A stretch of 56,522 nucleotides of DNA from Marinobacter sp. GTDB lineage: Bacteria; Pseudomonadota; Gammaproteobacteria; Pseudomonadales; Oleiphilaceae. Shown here in pieces: positions 17,934 to 25,528 of the stretch. The stretch's first letter is position 1. Every line of letters begins with the position of its first letter. Under the pieces are notes generated by a model that worked only from the letters and a program-made list of their open reading frames with translations, made no database searches and was not told the DNA's origin. The stretch covers positions 1 to 56,522 of the forward strand of contig NZ_JACUUB010000010.1 of NCBI RefSeq assembly GCF_014859525.1, in the 5' to 3' direction. A program made the translations under genes and the position numbers.

Positions 17934-19463
17934 ATGCCGCAACGCTATATCAAGAAGATTCTCGATGCGCGGGTCTATGACGTCGCCATCGAAACACCCC
18001 TGACTGAAGCCCGTAGCCTCTCCAAGCGCTTTGGCAACAATATTATGCTCAAGCGTGAAGACCTTCAGCCGGTGTTTTCCTTCAAGATTCGTGGCGCCTA
18101 CAACAGGATTGCCCAGCTCTCTGAAGAGCAGAAGGCCAAAGGTGTGATTTGTGCGTCTGCCGGTAACCATGCCCAGGGTGTGGCACTGGCCGCCAAGAAA
18201 CTGGGTATCAAGGCGGTGATCGTGATGCCCCAGACCACGCCTGAAATCAAGGTGCGGTCGGTGCGGGATCATGGTGCGCGAGTGGTACTGAAGGGTGATG
18301 CCTTTGATGAAGCCGCCATTCATGCTCAGGAGTTGATCAAAAAGCATGGCTACACCTACATTCCGCCTTACGACGATCCGGATGTGATTGCCGGCCAGGG
18401 CACCGTGGCCATGGAGATCATGTGGCAGTTCAGTAAGCCGATCCACGCTATTTTTATTTGCGTGGGCGGTGGCGGACTGATTGCAGGTATGGCTGCGTAT
18501 ATCAAATACTTACGCCCCGAGATCAAAGTGATCGGCGTTGAGCCGGAAGATTCCAACTGCCTGCAGGCTGCGTTAGCGGCGGGCGAACGGGTAATTCTGG
18601 ATGAAGTCGGAATATTTGCGGACGGCGTGGCGGTCAAACAAATCGGTGAGTACCCCTGGGAAATCTGCAAAGATCATGTGGACGAAGTGATCACGGTATC
18701 GACCGATGAAATCTGCGCTGCGATCAAAGACGTTTTTGAAGATACTCGCTCTATTGCGGAACCTGCGGGGGCTTTGGGCGTGGCAGGCATCAAAAAATAC
18801 ATAGAGCGAGAGCAGATCGAGAACGAGAACCTGATTGCCACGCTCAGTGGTGCCAACATGAACTTTGACCGCCTGCGTTACATCTCCGAGCGGACCGAAA
18901 TCGGTGAGAAGCGTGAGGCGATTCTGGCGGTGACTATCCCCGAACGCCCGGGCGCTTTCAAGAGCTTTATCAATGCCCTGCATAAACGGAGCCTCACTGA
19001 GTTCAACTATCGCTATTCGGACTCCGAGAGTGCCACCATCTTTGTTGGTATCCAGATCCAGGCGGGTGGACATGGTCGGGAAGAGCTTGTCCAGGAGCTC
19101 CGTGAAAACGGCTATTCTGTGATCGATCTTACCGACAGCGATTTGGCCAAGCAGCATATTCGGCATATGGTTGGCGGCCATGCGCCCTCGGTGGCCAACG
19201 AAGTCGTTTACCAGTTCGAGTTTCCCGAGCGCCCGGGCGCCTTGCTGAAGTTTTTGATGTCTCTCGGTACCCGTTGGAACATTTCCCTGTTTCACTACCG
19301 TAACCACGGCGCTGCCTACAGTCGTGTTCTGCTGGGAGCTCAGGTAGACGGCGATGAGATTACCGACTTTGAAGGCATGCTGGATAAGGTCGGTTTCCGC
19401 TATGAAAACATGACCGATAACGAGGCGTATCGCCTGTTCCTCGGATCTGGGAACCGCAAGTAA
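17934..19463 (+). CDS. ilvA: Biosynthetic threonine deaminase
   Basis: IlvA converts threonine to 2-oxobutanoate, the first committed step to isoleucine. The 509-residue length and two C-terminal ACT-like regulatory domains mark the biosynthetic, isoleucine-inhibited form. The PLP lysine is in FSFKIRGAYNR, the phosphate-binding glycine loop is CVGGGGLIAGM, and the ACT-like repeats begin at AVTIPERPGAFKSF and FEFPERPGALLKF. It is a single gene, divergent from rpiA. An 11-bp inverted repeat follows its stop (19463-19505) without a T-run. Confidence 0.96.
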   Translation: MPQRYIKKILDARVYDVAIETPLTEARSLSKRFGNNIMLKREDLQPVFSFKIRGAYNRIAQLSEEQKAKGVICASAGNHAQGVALAAKKLGIKAVIVMPQTTPEIKVRSVRDHGARVVLKGDAFDEAAIHAQELIKKHGYTYIPPYDDPDVIAGQGTVAMEIMWQFSKPIHAIFICVGGGGLIAGMAAYIKYLRPEIKVIGVEPEDSNCLQAALAAGERVILDEVGIFADGVAVKQIGEYPWEICKDHVDEVITVSTDEICAAIKDVFEDTRSIAEPAGALGVAGIKKYIEREQIENENLIATLSGANMNFDRLRYISERTEIGEKREAILAVTIPERPGAFKSFINALHKRSLTEFNYRYSDSESATIFVGIQIQAGGHGREELVQELRENGYSVIDLTDSDLAKQHIRHMVGGHAPSVANEVVYQFEFPERPGALLKFLMSLGTRWNISLFHYRNHGAAYSRVLLGAQVDGDEITDFEGMLDKVGFRYENMTDNEAYRLFLGSGNRK

Positions 19464-19505
19464 TCGACGGCCAGGTCTCCCTGACGAGGGGGCTTGGCCG
19501 TCGAT
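19463..19505 (+). terminator. Inverted repeat after ilvA, possible terminator
   Basis: ATCGACGGCCA (19463-19473) and TGGCCGTCGAT (19495-19505) are perfect reverse complements around a 21-base interior, immediately after the ilvA stop. No T-run follows, so the terminator role is uncertain. Confidence 0.4.
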
Positions 19506-19644
19506 ATCAAAGTTAACGTAACGGTAATCTGTCAAAAATTGTAAAAATCGAGTTACGTGTTAGTCTTTCGTTTAATTCTGGGAGTCAAGAATAGTTATCT
19601 GATTTTCCACCAATTAATCCAAATAATAAGCAGGAATTCATGTC

Positions 19645-19809
19645 ATGGGTAGTAAGCCGGATATCATTCGCACCATTGTGCTGATCTTTGCTGTCGGCCT
19701 GGTTGTGACCGGATTTACCTCCATCCAGGCATCTGAAGATAAAAGCGCAGACCGACACCTTCCGGCGACCAGCTTTACCCAAGTACCCAATCAGCGCCTG
19801 AACCGATAA
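19645..19809 (+). CDS. Small single-pass membrane or secreted peptide, 54 residues
   Basis: This short frame has an ATG preceded by AGGA at a workable distance. The product has a charged N-terminus (MGSKPDIIR), a hydrophobic helix (TIVLIFAVGLVVTGFTSI) and a polar tail ending NQRLNR. The helix followed by QAS could be a transmembrane anchor or a signal peptide. I do not recognise the family. The stop codon lies 19 bases inside the 3' end of the convergent ygfA gene. It probably has its own promoter in 19510-19630, where the sequence is distinctly A+T-rich. Confidence 0.6.
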   Translation: MGSKPDIIRTIVLIFAVGLVVTGFTSIQASEDKSADRHLPATSFTQVPNQRLNR

Positions 19810-20426
19810 CAGGCCGCGTCTGTCACTACGCCGTGCAGGGGGACATCCCAGGGCTCAACAGGCAGTGACGCTACCTTCTGAAAATCATGGGCCAGCCCGA
19901 TCAGTTTCGGTGCCATTGCCGGCCGTAACCGGCTGAATGCAAAGGTTCGGTCATAAAATCCTCCGCCCATTCCCAGTCTTCCCCCTTGTTCGTCAAAGCC
20001 AACCAACGGAAACAGCACGGCATGCAATGCCCAGGCTGGCCTGCGCCTTGCTGTCGGGAATGGGGGTTCGGGAATGCCAAAGCGGTTAGCCGTCAGCTCA
20101 ACGCCTTCATCGTAGGGGCCGAAGACCAGTTTGCCCGGGTGGATGGGGTGCAGAATGGGCAGATAAAAATGGGTGCCTCGGCGTCGACCAAGGTCTATGT
20201 AAAGTTGTGGGTCAATTTCACCGTCGTTGGGAAGATAGATGCCAATGTGTCGGGCGCGCAACAAGTCGGGATGCTTCAGCAGGTTCAGAGCCAGTTGCTC
20301 AGATGCCTGTTGTTGCTGGTCGAAGGAGAGTGCCCGCCGTTTACGGCGCAAAAGTTTGCGCAGTTCGCTTCTGGGAAGATGGTCAGGATGGGCTTCAAAC
20401 GGATGAGTTAGGGGGTACTGGCTCAA
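19791..20426 (-). CDS. ygfA: 5-formyltetrahydrofolate cyclo-ligase family protein
   Basis: YgfA-type proteins convert 5-formyl-THF to 5,10-methenyl-THF with ATP. The 211-residue product carries RSELRKLLRRKRRALS at the N-terminus, a central IGIYLPNDGEID segment, and the family signature LGMGGGFYDRTFA. No ATG occurs before that signature. The frame extends to a TTG at 20474, but that point is inside the 6S RNA; the TTG at 20426, preceded by GGGAAG, is a better start. The 6S RNA-ygfA linkage is widely conserved and the two are often co-transcribed, which supports both calls. Exact start is uncertain. Confidence 0.85.
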   Translation of the reverse strand: MSQYPLTHPFEAHPDHLPRSELRKLLRRKRRALSFDQQQQASEQLALNLLKHPDLLRARHIGIYLPNDGEIDPQLYIDLGRRRGTHFYLPILHPIHPGKLVFGPYDEGVELTANRFGIPEPPFPTARRRPAWALHAVLFPLVGFDEQGGRLGMGGGFYDRTFAFSRLRPAMAPKLIGLAHDFQKVASLPVEPWDVPLHGVVTDAACYRFRR

Positions 20427-20429
20427 AAG

Positions 20430-20611
20430 AAAGCTTCCCGGGCTGCCGTTATCGGATGTAGCCCTTGAACCCAAAGTTCAAGGTCGGTGGCCGCTGTGAC
20501 ATATTAGGCTTTCCCCCTTGGGGGACGTGCTCACAATGCCCTGAAGTGGCCACCTGGGTAGTGCGCATCGGCTCGAGGACGTACCCGACCAGCGAACAGC
20601 CCAGGAAGTTG
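20430..20611 (-). ncRNA. ssrS: 6S RNA
   Basis: 6S RNA mimics an open promoter and sequesters sigma-70 RNA polymerase in stationary phase. On the minus strand the transcript would begin near 20610, six to eight bases after a perfect TATAAT. The terminal stem pairs CTTCCTGGGCTG (20608-20597) with CAGCCCGGGAAG (20445-20434) with one G-U pair. Near the 3' side the segment ACCTTGAACTTTGGGTTCAA, then GGGCTACA, closely matches the same region of E. coli 6S RNA. A T-rich run follows the closing stem. The position between zapA and ygfA is the classical locus. Ends are estimated to within several bases. Confidence 0.9.
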
Positions 20612-20616
20612 AAACC

Positions 20617-20622
20617 ATTATA
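20617..20622 (-). promoter_or_regulatory. -10 element of the 6S RNA promoter
   Basis: A perfect TATAAT on the minus strand lies just upstream of the predicted 5' end of the 6S RNA. No strong -35 match was identified. Confidence 0.7.
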
Positions 20623-20671
20623 CGGGCAGTGGCGGGTCGGATTGCAACCCCATTCCCGGAATCTTTCCGGG

Positions 20672-20968
20672 TCAGTTGCCCGATGGGCCGCCAAGCGCGT
20701 CATCCAACCGGTTGTCCATGGCCCTGAGCAGGCTGCTGGTAGCGTGAGACATGGTGTCGCGCTCCAGTAACTCGTGTGTCATATTCAGCGCAGCCATCAC
20801 TGCAATGCGCTCGGTGCCGAACACTTTGCCGCTGGAGCGGATTTCCCGCATTTTGCTGTCCAGGTGTCTGGCTGCGCGCAACAGGGCTTCCTGCTCCTCT
20901 TGCGGACAAGCCACCAGGTATTCCTTGTCAAGAATTCTGACTTCAACGGTGGTTGACTGCTGTGACAT
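20672..20968 (-). CDS. zapA: Cell division protein ZapA
   Basis: ZapA binds FtsZ and promotes bundling and Z-ring stability at midcell. The 98-residue protein matches the family: an N-terminal beta-rich segment (VEVRILDKEYLVACPQEEQE) and a long helix (LRAARHLDSKMREIRSSGKV, then GTERIAVMAALNMTHELL) that forms the tetrameric coiled coil. Its ATG shares one base with the stop of the upstream 68-codon gene, which indicates translational coupling. Its position before 6S RNA and opposite ygfB is the usual gammaproteobacterial arrangement. Confidence 0.94.
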   Translation of the reverse strand: MSQQSTTVEVRILDKEYLVACPQEEQEALLRAARHLDSKMREIRSSGKVFGTERIAVMAALNMTHELLERDTMSHATSSLLRAMDNRLDDALGGPSGN

Positions 20969-21174
20969 CAGTGGTGCTCCAGCGCCCGAAGGCGGCCGAT
21001 CATGGCTTCAATCTTGTTTTTGGCAAGATCGTTTTTGTGCGTTAACTGGGCTCGCTCACGATTCCAGTCGTCCTGCAGCTCCCGCAACAGGGCGTTATCC
21101 TTCTCCAGCTTTTCGCAGTGCTCGATCAGCTTGTCCAGCTTGTCCGCTAATGCTTGTACTTCGGACTGTTCCAT
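20968..21174 (-). CDS. ZapB-like coiled-coil protein (TIGR02449 type)
   Basis: This 68-residue protein is almost wholly predicted coiled coil, with heptad-like spacing from residue 5 onward (VQALADKLDKLIEHCEKLEK) and a final helix (NKIEAMIGRLRALEHH). It matches the short family found immediately upstream of zapA in pseudomonads and relatives, often annotated TIGR02449. A role with ZapA in Z-ring organisation is inferred from coupling and from its resemblance to ZapB. The stop overlaps the zapA start by one base. Confidence 0.85.
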   Translation of the reverse strand: MEQSEVQALADKLDKLIEHCEKLEKDNALLRELQDDWNRERAQLTHKNDLAKNKIEAMIGRLRALEHH

Positions 21175-21293
21175 GACGTGCCCAACAACAGTGAGTTAAG
21201 TGTCAGTAACTATAAGTGTCGATGCCAGACCGGTCAATTTAACGCCTTGTCATGCCACGACAACCCGTGATGCGCGTCACCTTTGGCGGCAGG

Positions 21294-22011
21294 TCAGCTC
21301 TCGCCTCCGGTGCCAAATCCTAATTTTCGGCTTCGCCACCAGGTTGTCATCGCAGGCACCATTGAGACCAGCAGGGCGGCGATGGGAACAGAGCTGAGTA
21401 ACAGCCATTCCTGTTGATTCAGGGCGCGCAGGCTGATCTGAATGCCGTATTGCTGCAAAAGCCAGGGGCTGAGGCCTGTGATCGCTGCGCCCCCCGCCGT
21501 GAGACAGAACAATTTCATCGTCGACCTGGTGGTTCAGTTGCCGGGCCACGCCGGCACCCAGAACCACGTCAAACAGGTCGTCAAACCATTCACCCCGGGC
21601 CAGCTCAAGCGCCTGATTATTGCCGTACTGGAAGTGCTTGAGAAACTGATCGTTGGTGCTTACTACCCGGTAACCCCGGTAACTGTCGCCCAGCGAGATC
21701 GGAATCAGCCAATCAATCCGGCTGTCCTGCGCCATGGCCTGGAACGTCGACCAGCGGATGTTGTTGGTGGCGTCGCCGATGTGGAACACCGTGTACATCA
21801 GAAGGTTGAGCTGGCCGCTGCGGGCACCGACGATCAGGTCGGTGCCGCTGATGGTGCTGGTGAATGACTGTCGGATGTCGGTGCGCAGGTACTGAATGCC
21901 GAGTAGCAGTGTCACGCTGAGCGTGAGCGTCAGGCACACCAGGGCCAGCACTCTGCGGCGATACCAAAGGCTGGCGGTCGCGAGGGAGAGGGCGAGGCGA
22001 ACTTTGCTCAT
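21294..22011 (-). pseudogene. Broken FtsX-type ABC permease
   Basis: The first about 174 codons encode the N-terminal transmembrane helix and periplasmic domain of a MacB/LolC-type permease (MSKVRLALSLATASLWYRRR to DDEIVLSHGG). Near 21490-21500 the reading frame shifts directly into the last about 65 residues of the same family (AAITGLSPWLLQQYGI, ending GFGTGGES). Intact relatives are about 400 residues, so roughly 170 codons between are missing and the join is out of frame. This is a deletion and not a point error. The start overlaps the stop of the upstream ATPase remnant (ATGA). Confidence 0.85.
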
Positions 22012-22235
22012 GCGTTATCTCCCAGTGCCATTTGATGGTGGAAGTGGCTGGCCAGGGCTCGATCGTGGCTGACAAAAACCACCGAGCAGCGGCGCTGTTC
22101 CGCGAGGGACAGCAATAAGTCCAGAAAACGATCCCGGTTGTCGGCATCCAGAGCGGAGGTGGGCTCGTCAGCAAGGATGATCTCGGGTGCGATCCGGGAA
22201 TAACGGCGTGTTGGCCTGACCCGGCCAGCAGAAAC
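22008..22235 (-). pseudogene. ABC transporter ATPase remnant (C-terminal part only)
   Basis: The last 60 or so codons of a LolD/MacB-type ATPase are clear: Walker B and D-loop (APEIILADEPTSALDAD), then the switch histidine in VVFVSHDRALA, ending at the TGA that overlaps the permease ATG. Upstream, a degraded stretch loosely resembles the signature-motif region in shifted frames. The Walker A half is absent, replaced by the start region of the rightward DUF3299 gene. The gene cannot make a functional ATPase. The left boundary is exact; the right one is approximate. Confidence 0.82.
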
Positions 22236-22295
22236 GGAGTTCGTGGGTTATGATGGTGCCCGTTACACGGCTGACCCCATGTGGAGTGGTATTTG

Positions 22296-22814
22296 ATGAG
22301 TGTTACTTTGCGATTCCGAAAATGGATAGCGCGGCTTGGACCGCTTATGTTGCTGGTGGTTTCATCGGTTGTCTATGCAGAAGCCCGGGAAATCGATTGG
22401 CTGGAGCTTATGCCCGCCGAAGACCTTGCCCTGCTTGAGAGTATGCCCGAAATCGAACACGAGGGGGACGGCCCCGCTTTGCTGCCGGATGAAATCATGA
22501 CCGGGCGGGTGGTGCCAGAAATGGGTGATGTTGATGGCCGGATTCCCGGCTTTGTGGTGCCACTAAAAGTTACCAACGACATGCGCATCCTCGAATTCTT
22601 CCTGGTTCCGTACTATGGCGCTTGCATTCATGTGCCACCGCCACCGCCCAATCAGATCATTCACGTCGAATACAGTGAGGGTTTTACTCTGCAAGCCCTC
22701 TATGACCCAGTCTGGATAGAGGGCAAGCTGGTGATTGATCGTACCGAGAACGATCTTGGCACTTCGTCCTATTCCATGCTCGCTTCGTCGGTCAGGCCCT
22801 ACACAGAGTTTTGA
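22296..22814 (+). CDS. DUF3299 periplasmic protein
   Basis: The 172-residue protein has a signal peptide (hydrophobic core LGPLMLLVVSSVVYAEA) and the hallmark DUF3299 segments: GRIPGFVVPLKV and LVPYYGACIHVPPPPPNQII, with one cysteine and one histidine that could bind metal. The ATG at 22296 has GGAG in range; a GTG five codons upstream is less likely. In other proteobacteria this family accompanies DUF2796 and an FtsX-type transporter in zinc-regulated loci. Here it points the opposite way to the broken transporter and ends one base before the DUF2796 gene stop. Confidence 0.85.
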   Translation: MSVTLRFRKWIARLGPLMLLVVSSVVYAEAREIDWLELMPAEDLALLESMPEIEHEGDGPALLPDEIMTGRVVPEMGDVDGRIPGFVVPLKVTNDMRILEFFLVPYYGACIHVPPPPPNQIIHVEYSEGFTLQALYDPVWIEGKLVIDRTENDLGTSSYSMLASSVRPYTEF

Positions 22815-23393
22815 TTAACGGTTTAGTTGGAACTGCGTATTGGCTGGTGACAAGCGAGTGGCACCCTGGCCTTGGGGCCCTACCCACTGAACGTTCAGGT
22901 GCTCCAAGTCCGGGAACCGGGGCATCAGGCTGGTTTCCAGGCGGGTGCCCTCAGACAGCCCCGGGCAGTTCAGTGACTGAGTGATTTCCACATCGGCATG
23001 GGCCGTGCGCTGTGCGTGCTTGTCATGATGCTTGTGCCCGTGGTCATGCCCATGATCATTATCCATAGTGCCCCAGCTAATGTGCGTTGCTGAAGATGTC
23101 AGAGAGCATGCCCCGCCCCGGGTGTTGATCAGCGGCGTCTCCGCGGCCCAGCTTTCAAGCGACTGCACACTCTGGCGCTGTTCGTCGGTCCGGGGCTTGT
23201 GCTCGAAGCCTGTCAGGTTGTAGGCCGGCGACAGCAGGAGCAGATCGATGCGCTCATTTTCAATGGCAATTTGCAGATCGGCATGACCATGTTGGTGCGC
23301 GGCGGGATTGTCTGATGCCAGCGCAGGTATGGCCGCAAAGCCGAAGGCCATTATTAACGATGCGGTGCGTAATGCGGAGTTCAGGAAAGGCAT
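22815..23393 (-). CDS. DUF2796 (ZrgA-like) periplasmic zinc-binding protein
   Basis: The 192-residue product has a signal peptide (MPFLNSALRTASLIMAFGFA) and a histidine-rich stretch in the middle (HGHDHGHKHHDKH), as well as N-terminal HQHGHAD. These are features of the DUF2796 family, which includes ZrgA of Vibrio cholerae, reported as zinc-regulated. A role in periplasmic zinc acquisition or buffering is inferred. The ATG at 23393 is chosen for the signal peptide. A palindrome resembling a Zur site lies 27 bases upstream. Its former partners, the ATPase and permease, are both broken downstream. Confidence 0.85.
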   Translation of the reverse strand: MPFLNSALRTASLIMAFGFAAIPALASDNPAAHQHGHADLQIAIENERIDLLLLSPAYNLTGFEHKPRTDEQRQSVQSLESWAAETPLINTRGGACSLTSSATHISWGTMDNDHGHDHGHKHHDKHAQRTAHADVEITQSLNCPGLSEGTRLETSLMPRFPDLEHLNVQWVGPQGQGATRLSPANTQFQLNR

Positions 23394-23419
23394 ATCGGAG
23401 ACCTCTGGTAGTTTTTGAT

Positions 23420-23431
23420 ATGTTATAACAT
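23420..23431. promoter_or_regulatory. Candidate Zur-type operator
   Basis: ATGTTATAACAT is a perfect 12-bp palindrome upstream of the ZrgA-like gene. Gammaproteobacterial Zur sites contain TGTTATA half-sites in inverted orientation, but usually with a central spacer base that is absent here. The zinc link of the gene makes Zur the leading candidate. Confidence 0.45.
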
Positions 23432-23584
23432 TTTTGTGTTTTTGCTCGAACAAAATCAAGCCTGATATGTGGCCGTCAGTGCCACGCGTCTGCTGGAATG
23501 CTAGGATATGGGCTTGTCACAATGCATGTGGAGCTGTGGATAGCTAAGCCGGCCAGCTCCCCCGATACAGGAACGCACGGTTTC

Positions 23585-24184
23585 ATGTCTGACACCGATA
23601 CCTCTGGTGCTGCCCGCGCCGCCGAATTTGAGCGCTGGGCCAATGTTTACACGATTCACAAAGCCTTCAGCCATCCTTCTGAGCTCCACGGTTTACTTTG
23701 TGGTCGGCTCGCAGCCGGTTCTCGTATTCAGGAGAACGAATGGTTGGCTCTGGTCTGCGAACAGATGGGGCTGGCCGAACAGACGATGAACGAGTCTGAA
23801 GATCTGGCACCGTTTATGAGTGGTGCCTATGACAGGGCGCTGGCTCAGCTTCAATCTTCGGAGCTCAGCTTTCAGCCTTTGCTGCCGGATGATGATTACG
23901 CCATCGAGCAACGTCTGGAAGCGCTAACAGCCTGGGTGCGCGGCTTTCTGCAGGGCATGGCTCTGGCCGCGGGCGAGTCGCTCGGCCAGGCGCCGGATGA
24001 AATCCGCGAGTTGATCGAGGATATGGTTGCGATTAGCCAGCTGTCGGAAGACGAAGACTCCGATGAAGAAAGCGAGCAGCAACTGTTGGAAATTACCGAA
24101 TACATACGTCTGGGTGCGCTGGCGGTGTTTACCGAATTCAATGAGCCGGAAAAGCCGGCCAGTGGCGCGCCGACACTGCATTGA
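23585..24184 (+). CDS. ygfB: UPF0149 / YgfB family protein
   Basis: The 199-residue protein is largely helical and acidic, with the family features SELHGLLCGRLAAG near the N-terminus, EALTAWVRGFLQGMALA in the middle and an acidic run before EYIRLGALAVFTEFN. The biochemical function is not established; in Pseudomonas aeruginosa YgfB has been linked to regulation of AmpDh3, which I recall and cannot check here. The ATG at 23585 is used; an upstream frame of 29 codons lacks support. It heads the ygfB-pepP-ubiH-ubiI group. Confidence 0.9.
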   Translation: MSDTDTSGAARAAEFERWANVYTIHKAFSHPSELHGLLCGRLAAGSRIQENEWLALVCEQMGLAEQTMNESEDLAPFMSGAYDRALAQLQSSELSFQPLLPDDDYAIEQRLEALTAWVRGFLQGMALAAGESLGQAPDEIRELIEDMVAISQLSEDEDSDEESEQQLLEITEYIRLGALAVFTEFNEPEKPASGAPTLH

Positions 24185-24196
24185 CCTGGAGATCTC

Positions 24197-25528
24197 ATGG
24201 CCTCAATGATTCCCATCAAAGAATTTGCCGATCGCCGTCGCAAGCTGATGGACCGGATGGCAACAGACAGCATCGCGATTTTGCCGGCGGCACCGGAGCG
24301 AGTCAGGAATCGGGACGTGCTACACCCCTTCCGACAGGACAGTGACTTTCACTACCTGACCGGTTTTGGCGAGCCGGAAGCCGTTCTGGTGTTGATTCCC
24401 GGCCGTGAGCACGGAGAGGCGGTTTTGTTCTGCAAAGAACGGAATCCGGAGAAGGAGCTCTGGGACGGCTTTCTTGCCGGCCCTGAGGGTGCCATTGAAC
24501 GCTACGGTCTGGACGATGCCTTTCCCATTGCGGATATCGACGACATCCTGCCTGGCATGATTGAAGGTCGTAGCCGGGTGTATTACCCGCTCGGTAAGGA
24601 TCATGCTTTTGATAACCAGGTGATGGACTGGGTCAAGGTGATCCGCAGCAAGGTGCGCGCAGGAGCCCATCCGCCCGGAGAATTCGTGGCGCTGGAGCAC
24701 CTGCTGCACGACATGCGGCTTTACAAGAGTGCCGCCGAGATTAAGGTCATGGCCAAGGCCGGGCAGATCAGCGCCGAGGCCCACCGCCATGCCATGAAGC
24801 GCGCTCGCCGCGGCGGCCACGAGTTTAATCTGGAAGCTGAACTGATTCATACCTTCATGGAGCACGGTGCCCGTTCGACCGCTTACCCATCCATTGTTGG
24901 CGGCGGTGCCAATGGCTGCATTCTGCATTACATCGAGAACTCGGCGCCGCTGAAAGACGGCGATCTGGTTCTGATTGATGCCGGTTGTGAGCTGGAATGC
25001 TATGCCTCGGACATCACCCGGACGTTTCCGGTCAGCGGCAAATTCAGCCCGGAACAAAAAGCTCTGTATGAAGTGGTGCTGGCAGCGCAGTATCAGGCCA
25101 TCGACGCTGTGCGCCCTGGCAACCACTGGAATCATCCCCATGAGGCGGCATTAAAGGTGCTAACCCAGGGGCTGATTGATCTGGGTTTGCTGACCGGCAC
25201 GCTGGATGATGCCATGACTGCCGAGGCCTACAAGCCTTTCTTTATGCATCGCACCGGGCACTGGCTGGGCCTCGATGTACACGATGTCGGTGATTACAAG
25301 GTGGGCGATGCCTGGCGTGAGCTTGAACCGGGTATGGCGCTGACGGTCGAGCCGGGGCTGTACATTGCGCCGGACAACACCGATGTTGAGGCAAAATGGC
25401 GCGGCATTGGTATCCGCATTGAAGACGACGTGGTAGTCACCAAAGAAGGCTGCCGCGTCTTGACCGACGATGTGCCGAAGACCATCGAAGACATCGAAGC
25501 ATTGATGGCGGACCAGACCCGTGACTGA
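24197..25528 (+). CDS. pepP: Xaa-Pro aminopeptidase
   Basis: PepP removes the N-terminal residue from peptides with proline in second position, using two divalent metal ions. The 443-residue protein has the creatinase-like N-terminal domain (about 1-170) and a pita-bread catalytic domain. The metal ligands are visible in DAGCELECYASDITRTF (two aspartates), HRTGHWLGLDVHD (histidine), EPGLYI and IRIEDDVV (glutamates). It follows ygfB by 12 bases and overlaps ubiH by eight, so all four genes are probably co-transcribed. Confidence 0.96.
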   Translation: MASMIPIKEFADRRRKLMDRMATDSIAILPAAPERVRNRDVLHPFRQDSDFHYLTGFGEPEAVLVLIPGREHGEAVLFCKERNPEKELWDGFLAGPEGAIERYGLDDAFPIADIDDILPGMIEGRSRVYYPLGKDHAFDNQVMDWVKVIRSKVRAGAHPPGEFVALEHLLHDMRLYKSAAEIKVMAKAGQISAEAHRHAMKRARRGGHEFNLEAELIHTFMEHGARSTAYPSIVGGGANGCILHYIENSAPLKDGDLVLIDAGCELECYASDITRTFPVSGKFSPEQKALYEVVLAAQYQAIDAVRPGNHWNHPHEAALKVLTQGLIDLGLLTGTLDDAMTAEAYKPFFMHRTGHWLGLDVHDVGDYKVGDAWRELEPGMALTVEPGLYIAPDNTDVEAKWRGIGIRIEDDVVVTKEGCRVLTDDVPKTIEDIEALMADQTRD

